From Halioglobus japonicus (GTDB lineage: Bacteria; Pseudomonadota; Gammaproteobacteria; Pseudomonadales; Halieaceae), in assembly GCF_001983995.1 (NCBI RefSeq), contig NZ_CP019450.1, positions 3,720,001 to 3,784,000 of the forward strand: 64,000 bases of DNA, given 5' to 3'. A program made the translations under genes and the position numbers. The notes beneath the pieces were generated by a model, which saw nothing but the letters and a program-made list of their open reading frames with translations, made no database searches and was not told where the DNA came from. Each line of letters starts with the position of its first letter. The stretch's first letter is position 1. Positions 20,321-29,415 of the stretch are shown here, piece by piece.

Positions 20321-20669
20321 AAGCGAGTCGGTCTGTAAGCCGGGTTCTGTCGTGGACGACCATTCATCTGCGACAACTGTCACCAGCTGCCTGAAGCGAC
20401 CTACCCGAACCCACCGCGGGCCGCGGCACACGAGTTCCTATTTGGTCTTGCTCCGAGTGGGGTTTACCATCGCCGCGCCTGTTACCAGCCGCGCGGTGCG
20501 CTCTTACCGCACCTTTTCACCCTTACCTCTGCACGCAGAGGCGGTTTCCTTTCTGCTGCACTTTCCGTAGGCTCGCGCCCCCCAGAAGTTATCTGGCACC
20601 CTGCCCTGTGGAGCCCGGACTTTCCTCCCTCCACCAGGTGAAGAGCGATCGCCCAACCGACTCGCGGCG
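20321..20669 (-). ncRNA. rnpB: RNase P RNA (bacterial type A)
   Basis: This is the catalytic RNA that matures tRNA 5' ends. On the minus strand the conserved P4 region (GAGGAAAGTCCGGGCTCC) lies near 20612-20632, GCAGGGTGCCAG follows, and AGAACCCGGCTTA lies near the 3' end. The termini pair as helix P1 (CGAGTCGGT at the 5' side with ACCGACTCG at the 3' side). The conserved GGTAAGAGCGCACCGCGCGG segment is present. Length is about 349 nt, against 377 in E. coli; exact ends are estimated from P1. It lies just downstream of rsmI. Confidence 0.96.
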
Positions 20670-20677
20670 AAGACTAC

Positions 20678-21511
20678 CTATCCCTTCTGCGCAAGTAAAT
20701 AGTCATAGAGTTCACGTTTTCTGAGCCCCGTGTGCTCCGCAACGATAGCAGCGGCTTTTTTGCCGGGCATTTCCTCGGCCAGACGCTGCAGCAACTTCGC
20801 CGTGGCCGCATCCAGGGTGACATCGCGCTCATCGCGGCCGGCAATCACTAAGACAATTTCACCTTTTTGCTGATTGGCGTCGCTCGCAACAAACGCCTCC
20901 AACTCAGCTAGCGGCGCCCGGCGCAAAGTCTCAAAGGTTTTGGTCAGCTCGCGCACCAGTACCGCCTCACGCTCTTCCCCGAACACCGCCGCCATTGCCC
21001 CGAGCACTTCAAGGACGCGGTGCGGCGCCTCGTAAAACACCAGCGTGGCCGATTCGTCCACCAGGCACTGCAACCGCTGCTCCCGAGGGCCGGCTCGGGC
21101 GGGCAGAAAGCCTTCAAAACGGAAGCGATCAGTGGGCAGACCGCAAGCACTGAGCGCGGCGATCGCTGCACAGGGGCCGGGAATTGCGACGACCGGGTAA
21201 CCCGCAGACTGTACGTCCCTGACCAGACGATACCCCGGGTCAGAAATCAGCGGCGTACCGGCATCGGAGATCAGCGCCACCGCACCACCTTCAGCGAGGG
21301 TTTGCATGATCCGCTCGGGGGTACGGTCACCACTGTGTTCGTGATAGGGGATAGCAGGCGTGGTCACCCCAAAGTGCTGCAACAGCCGGGCGCTGTGCCG
21401 CGTATCTTCGGCGGCGATCAGGTCAGCGCCCGCCAATACCTCTATCGCCCGCTGCCCCATGTCGCCGAGATTACCGATGGGTGTTGCAACAATATACAAC
21501 CCGGTGTCCAC
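20678..21511 (-). CDS. rsmI: 16S rRNA (cytidine1402-2'-O)-methyltransferase
   Basis: RsmI methylates the 2'-OH of C1402 in 16S rRNA. The 277-residue protein has the tetrapyrrole-methylase fold: N-terminal LYIVATPIGNLGDMGQRA, the AEDTRHSARLL motif, LISDAGTPLISDPGYRLV (SAM site) and a C-terminal helical region ending in ELYDYLLAQKG. It is transcribed away from lpoA, from which it is separated by 74 nt holding both starts. RsmH for the same nucleotide is encoded at 18.6-19.5 kb. Confidence 0.97.
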   Translation of the reverse strand: MDTGLYIVATPIGNLGDMGQRAIEVLAGADLIAAEDTRHSARLLQHFGVTTPAIPYHEHSGDRTPERIMQTLAEGGAVALISDAGTPLISDPGYRLVRDVQSAGYPVVAIPGPCAAIAALSACGLPTDRFRFEGFLPARAGPREQRLQCLVDESATLVFYEAPHRVLEVLGAMAAVFGEEREAVLVRELTKTFETLRRAPLAELEAFVASDANQQKGEIVLVIAGRDERDVTLDAATAKLLQRLAEEMPGKKAAAIVAEHTGLRKRELYDYLLAQKG

Positions 21512-21585
21512 AAATACCCCTTATACTATCGCGTGCCGCCGCACTCTGTGGCAGGCTTGCCAGAATTCAATCGGTGCAGCATAGC

Positions 21586-23380
21586 ATGAGAGCAACTCAA
21601 TCCCCCCGTTGGCGTCGTTGTAAAACCGGACTCGGTGCCGCCCTGTCCGCGCTGTTGATCGCGTGCGCCGGCCCGCAGCCGCAAGAGACTTCCACGACGG
21701 CCGAACCCACCATTGAGATAACGCCCGGCATGAAGGAACTGAACATGCCCCCAGCGCTTTCGATGCTGAGTTTCGTGTAGCGGAGGCGGCGCTGGCCCGC
21801 CGCGAGTGGATGGTCGCAGAAACTACACTCGCCCCGCTGTCGGAAGAACCGCTGGGCACAAACGACAAGGCACTCTGGGACTATCTCGAGGCGCGCATAG
21901 CGCACATGCGCGGCGAAGAGGACCGGGCACTTTCGCTGCTGAACCAAGCGGCCTCCCCCGGCGTGCACCCCGCTATTACCTATCGTGTCTACAACTTCCG
22001 CCGCCACTTACTCGACCTGCAGCGCGACCACCTCAACAGCGCCCAACTGGGCGCCCAGTTAATCGCCATCGCGCCCAGCGCCGACCAGCCCGCCCTGAAA
22101 CGCAGTGTCTGGCACGACTTGATGCGCGTGAAAGCAACGGACATTGAACAAGCGGCCGCCGCCAGCACCGAGACCGAATGGCGCGGATGGCTGGCCCTGG
22201 CAGCGATTGCCAACCAGGATCCCACCCACATCGCCAGCGAACTGCCGCAGTGGCAATCCACCTACCCCGCCCATCCCGCGGGTTCGCCGCTGCCCGGCGG
22301 ACTGCAATACCTGCAGGGCACACCCGCCGCACCTTCACAGGTAGCACTGATGCTCCCGCTGTCCGGGCGTCTCGCCCCTGCAGGAAAAGCCGTTCGGGAC
22401 GGCTATCTGGCGAGCTATTTCACGGCGCGCAAGGGCAATGCCGCGCCCTACGAGGTGCGGATTATTGACAGTAACCGGTACGCGACGATCTCCGAAGCCT
22501 ATCAGGCCGCCGTCACTGGCGGCGCCGGCATGGTGGTCGGCCCACTGAGCAAAAACGCGGTCGCCGAACTTGCTCTGTCACCCTCGCGTCCCGTTCCCGT
22601 ACTGGCTCTCAACCAGATGGACGGCGCCCTGCCACCGGGCGATAGCGCCCTGATCCAGTTCGCCCTGGCGCCCGAGGACGAGGCAGCCCAAATCGCCGAG
22701 GTGGCATTTGGCGATGCCGCCCGCCGCGCGTTACTACTGCGTCCGGCCGGGGCATGGGGCGACAAAATGGAGCAGGCCCTGCGCGAGCGCTGGCAGACAC
22801 TGGGGGCAGCTTTAGCAGTGCCATTGCATACACCGGCCAGGACGATTATTCCGCCAGCATCAAGAACGGCCTGGGCATCGCCAGCAGCGAGGCCCGTCGA
22901 CGCCAGATCCGTGACATGCTCGCAGAACCGGTGGAATTTACCCCGCGCCGCCGCGAGGATGTCGACGCCATCTTCCTGCTGGCACGCAATGCCGCAGAAG
23001 CCCGCTCGCTTAAACCGTTGCTGGCCTTTCACTACGCTGGCGCACTGCCGGTTTACGCCACATCGAGCGTCTACCACGGCAGCCCCGACGAACGCGACCG
23101 GGACCTCAACGGCCTGAACCTGGTCGAACTCCCCTGGTTACTGGGCTCAAGTCCTGCGCTTCAGGCAGGGCTGGCAGACGGCGGCAACAACGCCTACCCC
23201 CGCCTGAACGCACTGGGTGTGGATGCTTATCTGTTGCAATCAAGATTCCTGCAACTCCAGGCTGGCCCTGATCTGCTAATTCGCGGCAACACGGGCCTGC
23301 TCAGCCTCAACCCGCAGCTACAGATTGAACGCGAGCTGGTGCCGGCTGAATTTGATAGAGGCAGGGTGACACCGCGCTGA
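21586..23380 (+). CDS. lpoA: LpoA-type penicillin-binding protein activator lipoprotein (two frameshifts as sequenced)
   Basis: LpoA is an outer-membrane lipoprotein that activates the PBP1a synthase. The start MRATQSPRWRR leads to a lipobox (LLIAC). An N-terminal helical TPR-like domain is followed by a periplasmic-binding-protein-like domain (VALMLPLSGRLAPAGKAVRDG). As sequenced the gene is in three frames: the first ends at 21780, the second covers about 21740-22805, the third runs to the stop at 23380. Adding one C to the run at 21748-21752 and one G to 22802-22806 gives a continuous 598-residue protein. First of the lpoA-yraN-diaA-dolP set, as in E. coli and Pseudomonas. Confidence 0.85.
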
Positions 23381-23396
23381 CTAGAATCCCCTTGAG

Positions 23397-23749
23397 ATGA
23401 AATCTCTCGGGACAGTTACGAACAATGGGCAGCCCACTGGCTAGAGCAAAAGGGCTTGCAGATAGTGAGCAGAAACTATCGCTGCAAGCTGGGCGAAATC
23501 GACCTCATAGCATGTGACCGCGGCCAGCTGGTCTTTGTTGAAGTCCGTGCACGCAGCATCTCACGTTACGCCCGCGCCCCCGAGTCGGTCGATCAGCGAA
23601 AGCAAGACAAGCTGCGCAGAACCGCTCTCCACTACCTACTGCAACGCTATCAAACCACTGCCGTGCACTGCAGATTTGACGTGGTTGCCATTGAGCCGCG
23701 ACAATCCCCCGACAACCCCGCCGTTCGCTGGATTCGTTCGGCCTTCTAA
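23397..23749 (+). CDS. yraN: YraN/UPF0102 family nuclease-like protein (frameshift near start)
   Basis: YraN is a small protein with a restriction-endonuclease-like core (GEIDLIACDRGQLVFVEVR); its function is not established. The open frame starting with TTG at 23456 lacks the conserved N-terminal helix. That helix is encoded upstream in the same frame (SYEQWAAHWLEQKGLQIVSRNYR) but has no start codon there. An ATG at 23397 in another frame connects if one G is added to the run at 23409-23411, giving MKSLGDSYEQWAAHW and 117 residues, the family's size. It lies between lpoA and diaA. Confidence 0.82.
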
Positions 23750-23781
23750 AACGCGGCACCAATCGCAGAGAAAGAGAACCC

Positions 23782-24351
23782 GTGGACCACTACCAGATCA
23801 TTGCTGAACGCTTTCAGGGCACACTCGAGAGCGCCGCCATGTCGGTGGATCAGCTCGCCGACCCCATCGCCAGTGCCGCCGAACTATCGACCCAGGCGCT
23901 GCTGCAGGACCGCAAAATTATCAGCTGTGGCAGCGGCGTGGACGCCGCCCTCGCCCAGCTGCTCTGCACCAGCCTGCTCTACAGCGTCGGCGAAGAGCGC
24001 CCGGCACTACCTGCGCTGAACATCTGTACCGACAACAGCATCCCCGGAAGCATTCCTGCCGCAGGGCGATTCAGCCACAGCTTGCGTGCCCTGGGACAGG
24101 AAGGCGACGTACTGCTTGCCATCAGCAGCAGCCTCGATCCGGACCCAGCCATACTAGAGGCACTGCGCTGCGCCAACGATCGCGGCATGACCAGCCTGAC
24201 ACTGTGCGCTGGCGCCGCTCTGGCCGATGCGCACTTTTCCATTGCGGTGAACGGAACCTGCCGGCGCACCGTGGTCGAATTACACACCATGGTGCTACAG
24301 ACACTTTGCCAACTCATTGAAGCTAATTTATTCGGAATCGGACACTCATGA
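23782..24351 (+). CDS. diaA: SIS-domain protein, DiaA/GmhA-like
   Basis: A 189-residue single sugar-isomerase domain, with SCGSGVDAALAQLL (phosphosugar-binding loop) and LAISSSLDPDPAILEAL. In this position (after yraN, before the BON protein) the E. coli protein is DiaA, which binds DnaA and times replication initiation. The sister family GmhA makes sedoheptulose-7-phosphate isomers for LPS heptose. Location favours DiaA. The start is a GTG, and the end overlaps dolP by 4 nt. Confidence 0.85.
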   Translation: MDHYQIIAERFQGTLESAAMSVDQLADPIASAAELSTQALLQDRKIISCGSGVDAALAQLLCTSLLYSVGEERPALPALNICTDNSIPGSIPAAGRFSHSLRALGQEGDVLLAISSSLDPDPAILEALRCANDRGMTSLTLCAGAALADAHFSIAVNGTCRRTVVELHTMVLQTLCQLIEANLFGIGHS

Positions 24352-24923
24352 CCCAACGCCTGCTGCAATGCCTCTTCCTGTCCTCGCTGCTAAGCCTAGC
24401 CGGTTGCGGCCACATGCTAGCTTCTATGGAATCCAACACCATCGAGGAGGATCAGGGCGAGCGCACCTGGGGCCGCCTGATTGAAGACGACAGCATAGAG
24501 ACCAAAGCCAGGGTGAATATCCACGCCGCCGATGAAGCCTTTGACAATGCCCACCTGAACATCGTCAGCTACAACGGTTACGTTTTGCTGGTCGGCCAGG
24601 TCGCCTCCGAGGCACTCAAGAGCAAGGCAACGGATGTGGTCCGCGAGATTCGCGGTGTGCGACGCATCTACAATGAATTAGAAATTTCGGCGCCCAGTTC
24701 AGGCATGACCCGCACGTCAGACACCTGGATAACGACTAAAGTGAAATCGTTCCTGCTGGGCAATACCGATATCCAGGGGAACCGCGTCAAGGTGGTGACC
24801 GAGAACGGCGTGGTTTATCTTATGGGTCTGGCCACCCGCGAAGAAGCCGAGCGCATTGCGGCAGAGGCATCCGATATTGGTGGCGTGCAGAAAGTGGTAA
24901 AACTGTTTGAGCTCATCGATTAA
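24348..24923 (+). CDS. dolP: BON-domain outer-membrane lipoprotein (DolP/YraP)
   Basis: DolP is an outer-membrane lipoprotein that supports envelope integrity and BAM function. The 191-residue product has a signal peptide with lipobox LAGC and then two BON domains (about 45-110 and 125-190), each with the G-V-V/G-V-R pattern. It overlaps diaA by 4 nt and ends the plus-strand operon, facing sspB. Confidence 0.9.
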   Translation: MTQRLLQCLFLSSLLSLAGCGHMLASMESNTIEEDQGERTWGRLIEDDSIETKARVNIHAADEAFDNAHLNIVSYNGYVLLVGQVASEALKSKATDVVREIRGVRRIYNELEISAPSSGMTRTSDTWITTKVKSFLLGNTDIQGNRVKVVTENGVVYLMGLATREEAERIAAEASDIGGVQKVVKLFELID

Positions 24924-24932
24924 GCGTCGCCG

Positions 24933-24955
24933 GCACGCCCCGTCGCAGGGCGTGC
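24933..24955. terminator. Bidirectional hairpin between dolP and sspB
   Basis: A perfect 8-bp inverted repeat (24933-24940 with 24948-24955, loop of 7) fills the 32-nt gap between the convergent genes dolP and sspB. T-runs are short on both sides, so termination efficiency is uncertain. Confidence 0.5.
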
Positions 24956-25357
24956 TTACTTGACGATTTTCAGCGAGGGGCGCCCCTCGGGCTTACCGGA
25001 GGGTTCCGGTGGTGTGTCTTCGGGCGGTGTGGGATCGTCTTCCGGCGGATCTTCCGGCTCAAACACCATACCCTGGCCGTTCTCTCGAGCGTAGATACCC
25101 ACCACAGCCGTCACCGGCACATAGACATCGGTAGCCACACCCCCGAAGCGACCATTAAAGACCACGGCATCATTGCTCATGTCTAGGTCCATCACCGCTG
25201 TCGGCGATATATTGAGAACAATCTGACCGTCCTTAACATACTGCTCGGGCACCGAAACATCCTCCATGGTGGCATCGACGAGAATATAGGGCGTGCAGCT
25301 ATTGTCCACGATCCACTCGTAGAGTGCGCGCATGATGTAGGGGCGACTAGGTGTCAT
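24956..25357 (-). CDS. sspB: ClpXP adaptor SspB
   Basis: SspB delivers ssrA-tagged proteins to ClpXP. From the ATG at 25357 (MTPSRPYIMRALYEW) it has 133 residues: a folded substrate-binding domain (to about residue 100), an acidic Pro-rich flexible linker, and a C-terminal peptide (RPSLKIVK) that docks on the ClpX zinc domain. A longer frame to 25543 lies within sspA and adds no family sequence. It follows sspA by 34 nt. Confidence 0.95.
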   Translation of the reverse strand: MTPSRPYIMRALYEWIVDNSCTPYILVDATMEDVSVPEQYVKDGQIVLNISPTAVMDLDMSNDAVVFNGRFGGVATDVYVPVTAVVGIYARENGQGMVFEPEDPPEDDPTPPEDTPPEPSGKPEGRPSLKIVK

Positions 25358-25391
25358 CCTGGCGTGATATCGAGCAGAGACTGGCGCTCCC

Positions 25392-26024
25392 TCAGGAGCG
25401 CATTTCCCGTTCCTGCTCGGAAAGGCTTTCCTGGAAGGACTCGCGATTGAACAGTGCATCCATATAGGTAAACAGCGGCTTGGTCTGCTTGGTATTGCGG
25501 ATATCCACACCCAGGGAAGGCAGGCGCCACAAAATGGGGGCAATGCAGCAATCCACCAGGGTGAACTCTTCGCTCATGAAGAAGGGCTTCTCGGCAAAAA
25601 TCGGCGCAATAGCGGTGATGCTTTCCTTCAGTTCCTTGGTGGACTTCTTGATCACATTTTCACTGCGGGTGTGCTGGATAGCATCCACCAGCGCGCACCA
25701 GTCTTTTTCGATGCGGTGAATCAGCAGACGGCTCTCGGCGCGAGCCACCGGGTACACCGGCAACAGCGGCGGGTGCGGGAAGCGCTCGTCCAGGTATTCC
25801 ATCATCACTTTGGATTCGTACAACACCAGGTCGCGATCCAGCAGCGTCGGCAGGCTGTTGTAGGGGTTCAGTTCGGACAGCTCCGCAGGGGGGTGTGCCG
25901 AGTCGGATTCAATCAGGTCCACGGTCACGCCTTTCTCCGCCAGGACAATGCGTACCCGGTGGCTGTAGTGACTGGTGGGGTCCGAGAAAAAGGTCATTGA
26001 AGACCGCTTTGCCACAACACCCAT
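25392..26024 (-). CDS. sspA: Stringent starvation protein A
   Basis: SspA is a glutathione-S-transferase-fold protein that binds RNA polymerase and alters transcription in stationary or acid conditions. The 210-residue protein has the thioredoxin-like N-domain ([23 protein letters not shown]) and the helical C-domain. The start is the ATG at 26024, with GAGGA upstream; an ATG at 26072 would place the preceding terminator inside the gene. It pairs with sspB downstream of the cytochrome bc1 genes. Confidence 0.95.
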   Translation of the reverse strand: MGVVAKRSSMTFFSDPTSHYSHRVRIVLAEKGVTVDLIESDSAHPPAELSELNPYNSLPTLLDRDLVLYESKVMMEYLDERFPHPPLLPVYPVARAESRLLIHRIEKDWCALVDAIQHTRSENVIKKSTKELKESITAIAPIFAEKPFFMSEEFTLVDCCIAPILWRLPSLGVDIRNTKQTKPLFTYMDALFNRESFQESLSEQEREMRS

Positions 26025-26050
26025 GGAAAATTCCTCTTTAAATAAGCTAG

Positions 26051-26085
26051 AAACAAAAACGCAGCGTGGCATCCCGCCACGCTGC
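26051..26085 (-). terminator. Intrinsic terminator after the petA-petBC genes
   Basis: On the minus strand a perfect 10-bp stem (26076-26085 with 26061-26070, loop of 5) is followed by GTTTTTGTTT (26060-26051). It lies 20 nt past the petBC stop and upstream of sspA, so sspAB probably needs read-through or a promoter of its own. Confidence 0.85.
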
Positions 26086-26105
26086 TGCAGTGCGATTGCT
26101 CAGGA

Positions 26106-28163
26106 TCAGTGTACGTCTTTCCAGTATTCGCGGTTGAGCAACCAGGCGAAGACAAAGAACAGTACGATGAATAGCAGTACAAAGACGCCGGTGCGCTTGC
26201 GCTCCATTGCCATTGGCTCGGCTGTATAAGCCAGGAAATTCACCAGGTCGTAAATGGCCGCATCGAACTCTTCTGGCGTCGATGTGCCAGGCTCAGCGAT
26301 GGACCAGGAGCCACAGGGATCCTCGAGAATATTCTCGCCTGTGAGCGGATCGCGCTTAATGCCGCCGTTGCTGGCCTTGACCGGCCCCATGGCACACTCC
26401 TGCATGCCCTGCATTTCAAGCATGACGTGGGGCATACCCACATCCTTGAATACGCGGTTGTTGACGCCATAGGGGCGGCTGTCATCCCGGTAGAAATTAC
26501 GCAGGTAAGTGTACAGCCACTCCGGGCCCGTACGGCTTACCGAAGAGCGCGCACGTGCCACAAGCGTCAGATCCGGCGGGGTCGCACCAAACCAGACCTT
26601 GGCGGTGCCGTCGTCCATGGCATTTTCCATCAGATCGCCGATTTTGTTGGCGGGATCGAACATCAGGTTCGCTTCCATCAGGTCAGCGGGAATGCCCAGA
26701 TCGTCAGCTACACGGTTGTAACGCGAGTACTGCAGAGAGTGACAGCCCATGCAGTAGTTCATGTACAGCTTGGCGCCATTTTGCAGGGAAGCTTTGTCCT
26801 CCAGATCGACGACAAACTCATCACATTCGATCTCGCCACAGTTAAAAGCGGATTCGGCACCCACGGCCTTGAGCGGCAGAATTGTCAACGCCATAATCAG
26901 CGCCAGACCGCCCATGCTGCCCCAGAAGCCAATACCGCCATCGGTAGTAATACGCTCGGGCACAGGCTTGGTCTTGTCCATAGACGACCAGATCGGCATC
27001 AGCAGGAAGAACGCGAAGTAGAACACCGAGCAAATCTGCGCCAGGACAGTACGACCATCGGTCACTGAACGAACGCCGAGAACGCCCAGGATCAAGAAAC
27101 AAGCCACAAACAACACCAGCATCACTTTGGTGATGTTGCCGCGGTAGCGCCAGGAGCGTACCGGGCTGCGGTCTAGCCAGGGCAGCAGGAAAGGAATAGC
27201 GACTGAAGCAGCAAACGCCACGAAGCCCCAGAACTTGTCCGGTACTGCACGCAGCACCGAGTAGAACGGAGTGAAATACCAGACCGGGGCAATGTGCTCC
27301 GGCGTCTTAAGACCATTGGCCTCCTCAAAGTTCGCGAATTCGAGGAAGAAACCACCCATTTCCGGCAGGAAGAACATCACCGCACAGAAAATGAACAGGA
27401 ACACCGCAATCGCCTGCAGATCGTGAACGGTGTAGTAGGGGTGGAAGGCAACGCCGTCCAGAGGCACACCATTTTCGTCTTTGTGCTTCTTGATATCCAC
27501 ACCATCGGGATTGTTGGAACCCACCTCATGCAGCGCCAGCAGGTGCAGTACTACCAGGGCCAGTAGCACGATGGGCAACGCCACCACGTGCAGGGCGAAG
27601 AAGCGGTTCAGGGTAGCGCCGGAAATCAGGTAGTCACCGCGAATCCAGGTCACAATGTCTTCACCGACAACCGGGATCGCGCCAAACAGCGAGATAATAA
27701 CCTGGGCTCCCCAGTAGGACATCTGGCCCCAGGGCAGCACATAACCCACGAAAGCCTCAGCCATCAGGACCACGAAGATCAGCATGCCGAAGATCCAGAT
27801 CAGTTCGCGCGGCTTTTTATACGATCCGTATAACAGTGCGCGGAACATATGCAGGTACACCACCACAAAGAAGGCCGAGGCCCCGGTGGAGTGCATATAG
27901 CGCAGAATCCAGCCGTAATCGACATCGCGCATGATGTATTCGACAGAGGCGAACGCGTCTTCCGCGCTGGGGGTGTAGTTCATGGTCAGCCAGATACCGG
28001 TGAGCAGCTGGTTGACGAGTACCAACAGGGACAGGACCCCGAAGAAATACCAGAAATTAAAGTTTTTGGGCGCGTAGTATTTGCCCATGTGGGTGTCCCA
28101 CGCGCGCATGATAGGCAGACGCTCATCAACCCAGTCACGCAATCCAACAAGCATATTGATCAT
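26106..28163 (-). CDS. petBC: Fused cytochrome b / cytochrome c1 of the bc1 complex
   Basis: One 685-residue open frame carries both haem subunits of ubiquinol-cytochrome c reductase. Residues 1 to about 408 are a complete cytochrome b with eight membrane helices, the haem-ligand histidines (RYMHSTG, FFALHVVALP) and the Qo-site region (TPEHIAPVWYFTPF). A hydrophobic segment at about 412-435 ending in AVGAES resembles the signal peptide of c1. Cytochrome c1 follows, with haem site CMGCH at 471-475 and a C-terminal anchor (REYWKDVH). In most gammaproteobacteria these are two genes; FbcH of Bradyrhizobium is a known cleaved fusion. The start overlaps petA by one base. Confidence 0.93.
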   Translation of the reverse strand: MINMLVGLRDWVDERLPIMRAWDTHMGKYYAPKNFNFWYFFGVLSLLVLVNQLLTGIWLTMNYTPSAEDAFASVEYIMRDVDYGWILRYMHSTGASAFFVVVYLHMFRALLYGSYKKPRELIWIFGMLIFVVLMAEAFVGYVLPWGQMSYWGAQVIISLFGAIPVVGEDIVTWIRGDYLISGATLNRFFALHVVALPIVLLALVVLHLLALHEVGSNNPDGVDIKKHKDENGVPLDGVAFHPYYTVHDLQAIAVFLFIFCAVMFFLPEMGGFFLEFANFEEANGLKTPEHIAPVWYFTPFYSVLRAVPDKFWGFVAFAASVAIPFLLPWLDRSPVRSWRYRGNITKVMLVLFVACFLILGVLGVRSVTDGRTVLAQICSVFYFAFFLLMPIWSSMDKTKPVPERITTDGGIGFWGSMGGLALIMALTILPLKAVGAESAFNCGEIECDEFVVDLEDKASLQNGAKLYMNYCMGCHSLQYSRYNRVADDLGIPADLMEANLMFDPANKIGDLMENAMDDGTAKVWFGATPPDLTLVARARSSVSRTGPEWLYTYLRNFYRDDSRPYGVNNRVFKDVGMPHVMLEMQGMQECAMGPVKASNGGIKRDPLTGENILEDPCGSWSIAEPGTSTPEEFDAAIYDLVNFLAYTAEPMAMERKRTGVFVLLFIVLFFVFAWLLNREYWKDVH

Positions 28164-28759
28164 CAGGCAGCCTCCGTATCCACGCCGATTACAAGGACGT
28201 TGTCACCCTCGAAGGAATACGGGGGAACCACAAGGTTGGCGGAAGCCGGTACGCCTGAATAGACGCGCCCCGCCAGGTCAAATTTGGAACCGTGACAAGG
28301 ACAGAAGAAACCGCCCAGCCAGTCATCGCCGCCGAGATCGGCTGCGCCGACTTCAGGACGGAATTTGGGCGCACAGCCCAGGTGCGTGCACAGACCAACA
28401 ACCACGAGAATTTCCGGACGCAATGAGCGATCAACACCGCCGATGTAGGCGGGCTGTTCGGAGATCTCGGACTGGGGATCCTTCAAAATGCCGTCGAGCT
28501 TAGGAAGGTCCGCGACCTGTTCGGGTGTCCGGTGCATGACATACACGGGCTTACCGCGCCACTCGACCACTACCATCTGGCCCGGCTCGAGCTTGCCGAT
28601 GTCTGCCTTAACAGGCGCGCCGGCGGCTTTCGCCTTCGCTGACGGGTTCCAGGAACCCAGAAAAGGCACAGCTATGCCCACTGCGCCGGCAGCGCCCACC
28701 ACACTGGTGGCAGCCGTCAGGAACTTTCTCCTGCCGGTGTTTACGCCATCACTACTCAT
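28163..28759 (-). CDS. petA: Rieske iron-sulfur subunit of the bc1 complex
   Basis: This subunit carries electrons from ubiquinol at the Qo site to cytochrome c1. The 198-residue protein has a Tat-type N-terminal anchor (GRRKFLTAATSVVGAAG) and the two 2Fe-2S boxes CTHLGC (ligands Cys124, His126) and CPCHGS (Cys153, His156), with Cys129 and Cys155 as the disulfide pair. It is first in petA-petBC and is preceded by a good promoter. Confidence 0.97.
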   Translation of the reverse strand: MSSDGVNTGRRKFLTAATSVVGAAGAVGIAVPFLGSWNPSAKAKAAGAPVKADIGKLEPGQMVVVEWRGKPVYVMHRTPEQVADLPKLDGILKDPQSEISEQPAYIGGVDRSLRPEILVVVGLCTHLGCAPKFRPEVGAADLGGDDWLGGFFCPCHGSKFDLAGRVYSGVPASANLVVPPYSFEGDNVLVIGVDTEAA

Positions 28760-28836
28760 GCTTTTCTCCCCTAGGTTTGACGCGGGCGGGCGTGGGAAAT
28801 GTCGCCCCGAAATCCGCGCCTCACAAAATCGTGCAA

Positions 28837-28865
28837 ATAGTACGGATTTTGGCCCTTTGTTACAA
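28837..28865 (-). promoter_or_regulatory. Sigma-70 promoter of petA-petBC
   Basis: TTGTAA (28865-28860), a 17-bp spacer and TACTAT (28842-28837) stand on the minus strand about 78 nt upstream of the petA ATG, after the rpsI terminator. Confidence 0.62.
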
Positions 28866-28936
28866 GGTAAGCGCCTTGATTCTTAAGCGTTTTACGGTGT
28901 GAATTGGCCCTAATCAATTATGCAATACGTGGGCAT

Positions 28937-28972
28937 AAAAAAACGTCCACTCCCATCCGGGAGCGGACGTTT
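28937..28972 (-). terminator. Intrinsic terminator of rplM-rpsI
   Basis: On the minus strand a GC-rich stem (AAACGTCC with GGACGTTT plus inner CTCCC/GGGAG pairing) is followed by a run of seven T. It lies 40 nt past the rpsI stop and separates the ribosomal operon from petA. Confidence 0.9.
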
Positions 28973-29011
28973 CGAATCCTGGCTCGGCCCGAATCCGGGC
29001 CGACAAGCGAA

Positions 29012-29404
29012 TTAACGCTTGGAGAACTGAGGACGCTTACGCGCTTTGCGCAGACCGACCTTCTTACGCTCAACCTCACGAGCGTCGCGAGTCACGTAGC
29101 CCGCACCGCGCAGGGTGCCGCGCAGAGACTCATCGTACTCCATCAGCGCGCGGGTGATGCCGTGGCGAATCGCACCGGCCTGGCCGAAGCTGCCGCCGCC
29201 TGCAACGGTCACGTTGACGTCGAACTTGTCGTTCATCTCAACCAGCTCCAGCGGCTGACGCACGATCATGCGTGCCACTTCGCGGCCGAAGTACTCGTCC
29301 AGCGGACGCTTGTTGATGGTGATGTTACCGGCACCAGACTGCAGGAAAACCCGTGCAGTAGAGGTCTTGCGGCGACCGGTTCCGTAATATTGAGTAGCTG
29401 ACAT
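29012..29404 (-). CDS. rpsI: 30S ribosomal protein S9
   Basis: S9 is a 130-residue small-subunit protein whose C-terminal tail reaches the P-site tRNA. The sequence starts [20 protein letters not shown] and ends in the basic [11 protein letters not shown] tail, both diagnostic. It follows rplM by 11 nt in the conserved L13-S9 operon. Confidence 0.99.
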   Translation of the reverse strand: MSATQYYGTGRRKTSTARVFLQSGAGNITINKRPLDEYFGREVARMIVRQPLELVEMNDKFDVNVTVAGGGSFGQAGAIRHGITRALMEYDESLRGTLRGAGYVTRDAREVERKKVGLRKARKRPQFSKR

Positions 29405-29415
29405 AATAAAACCCG

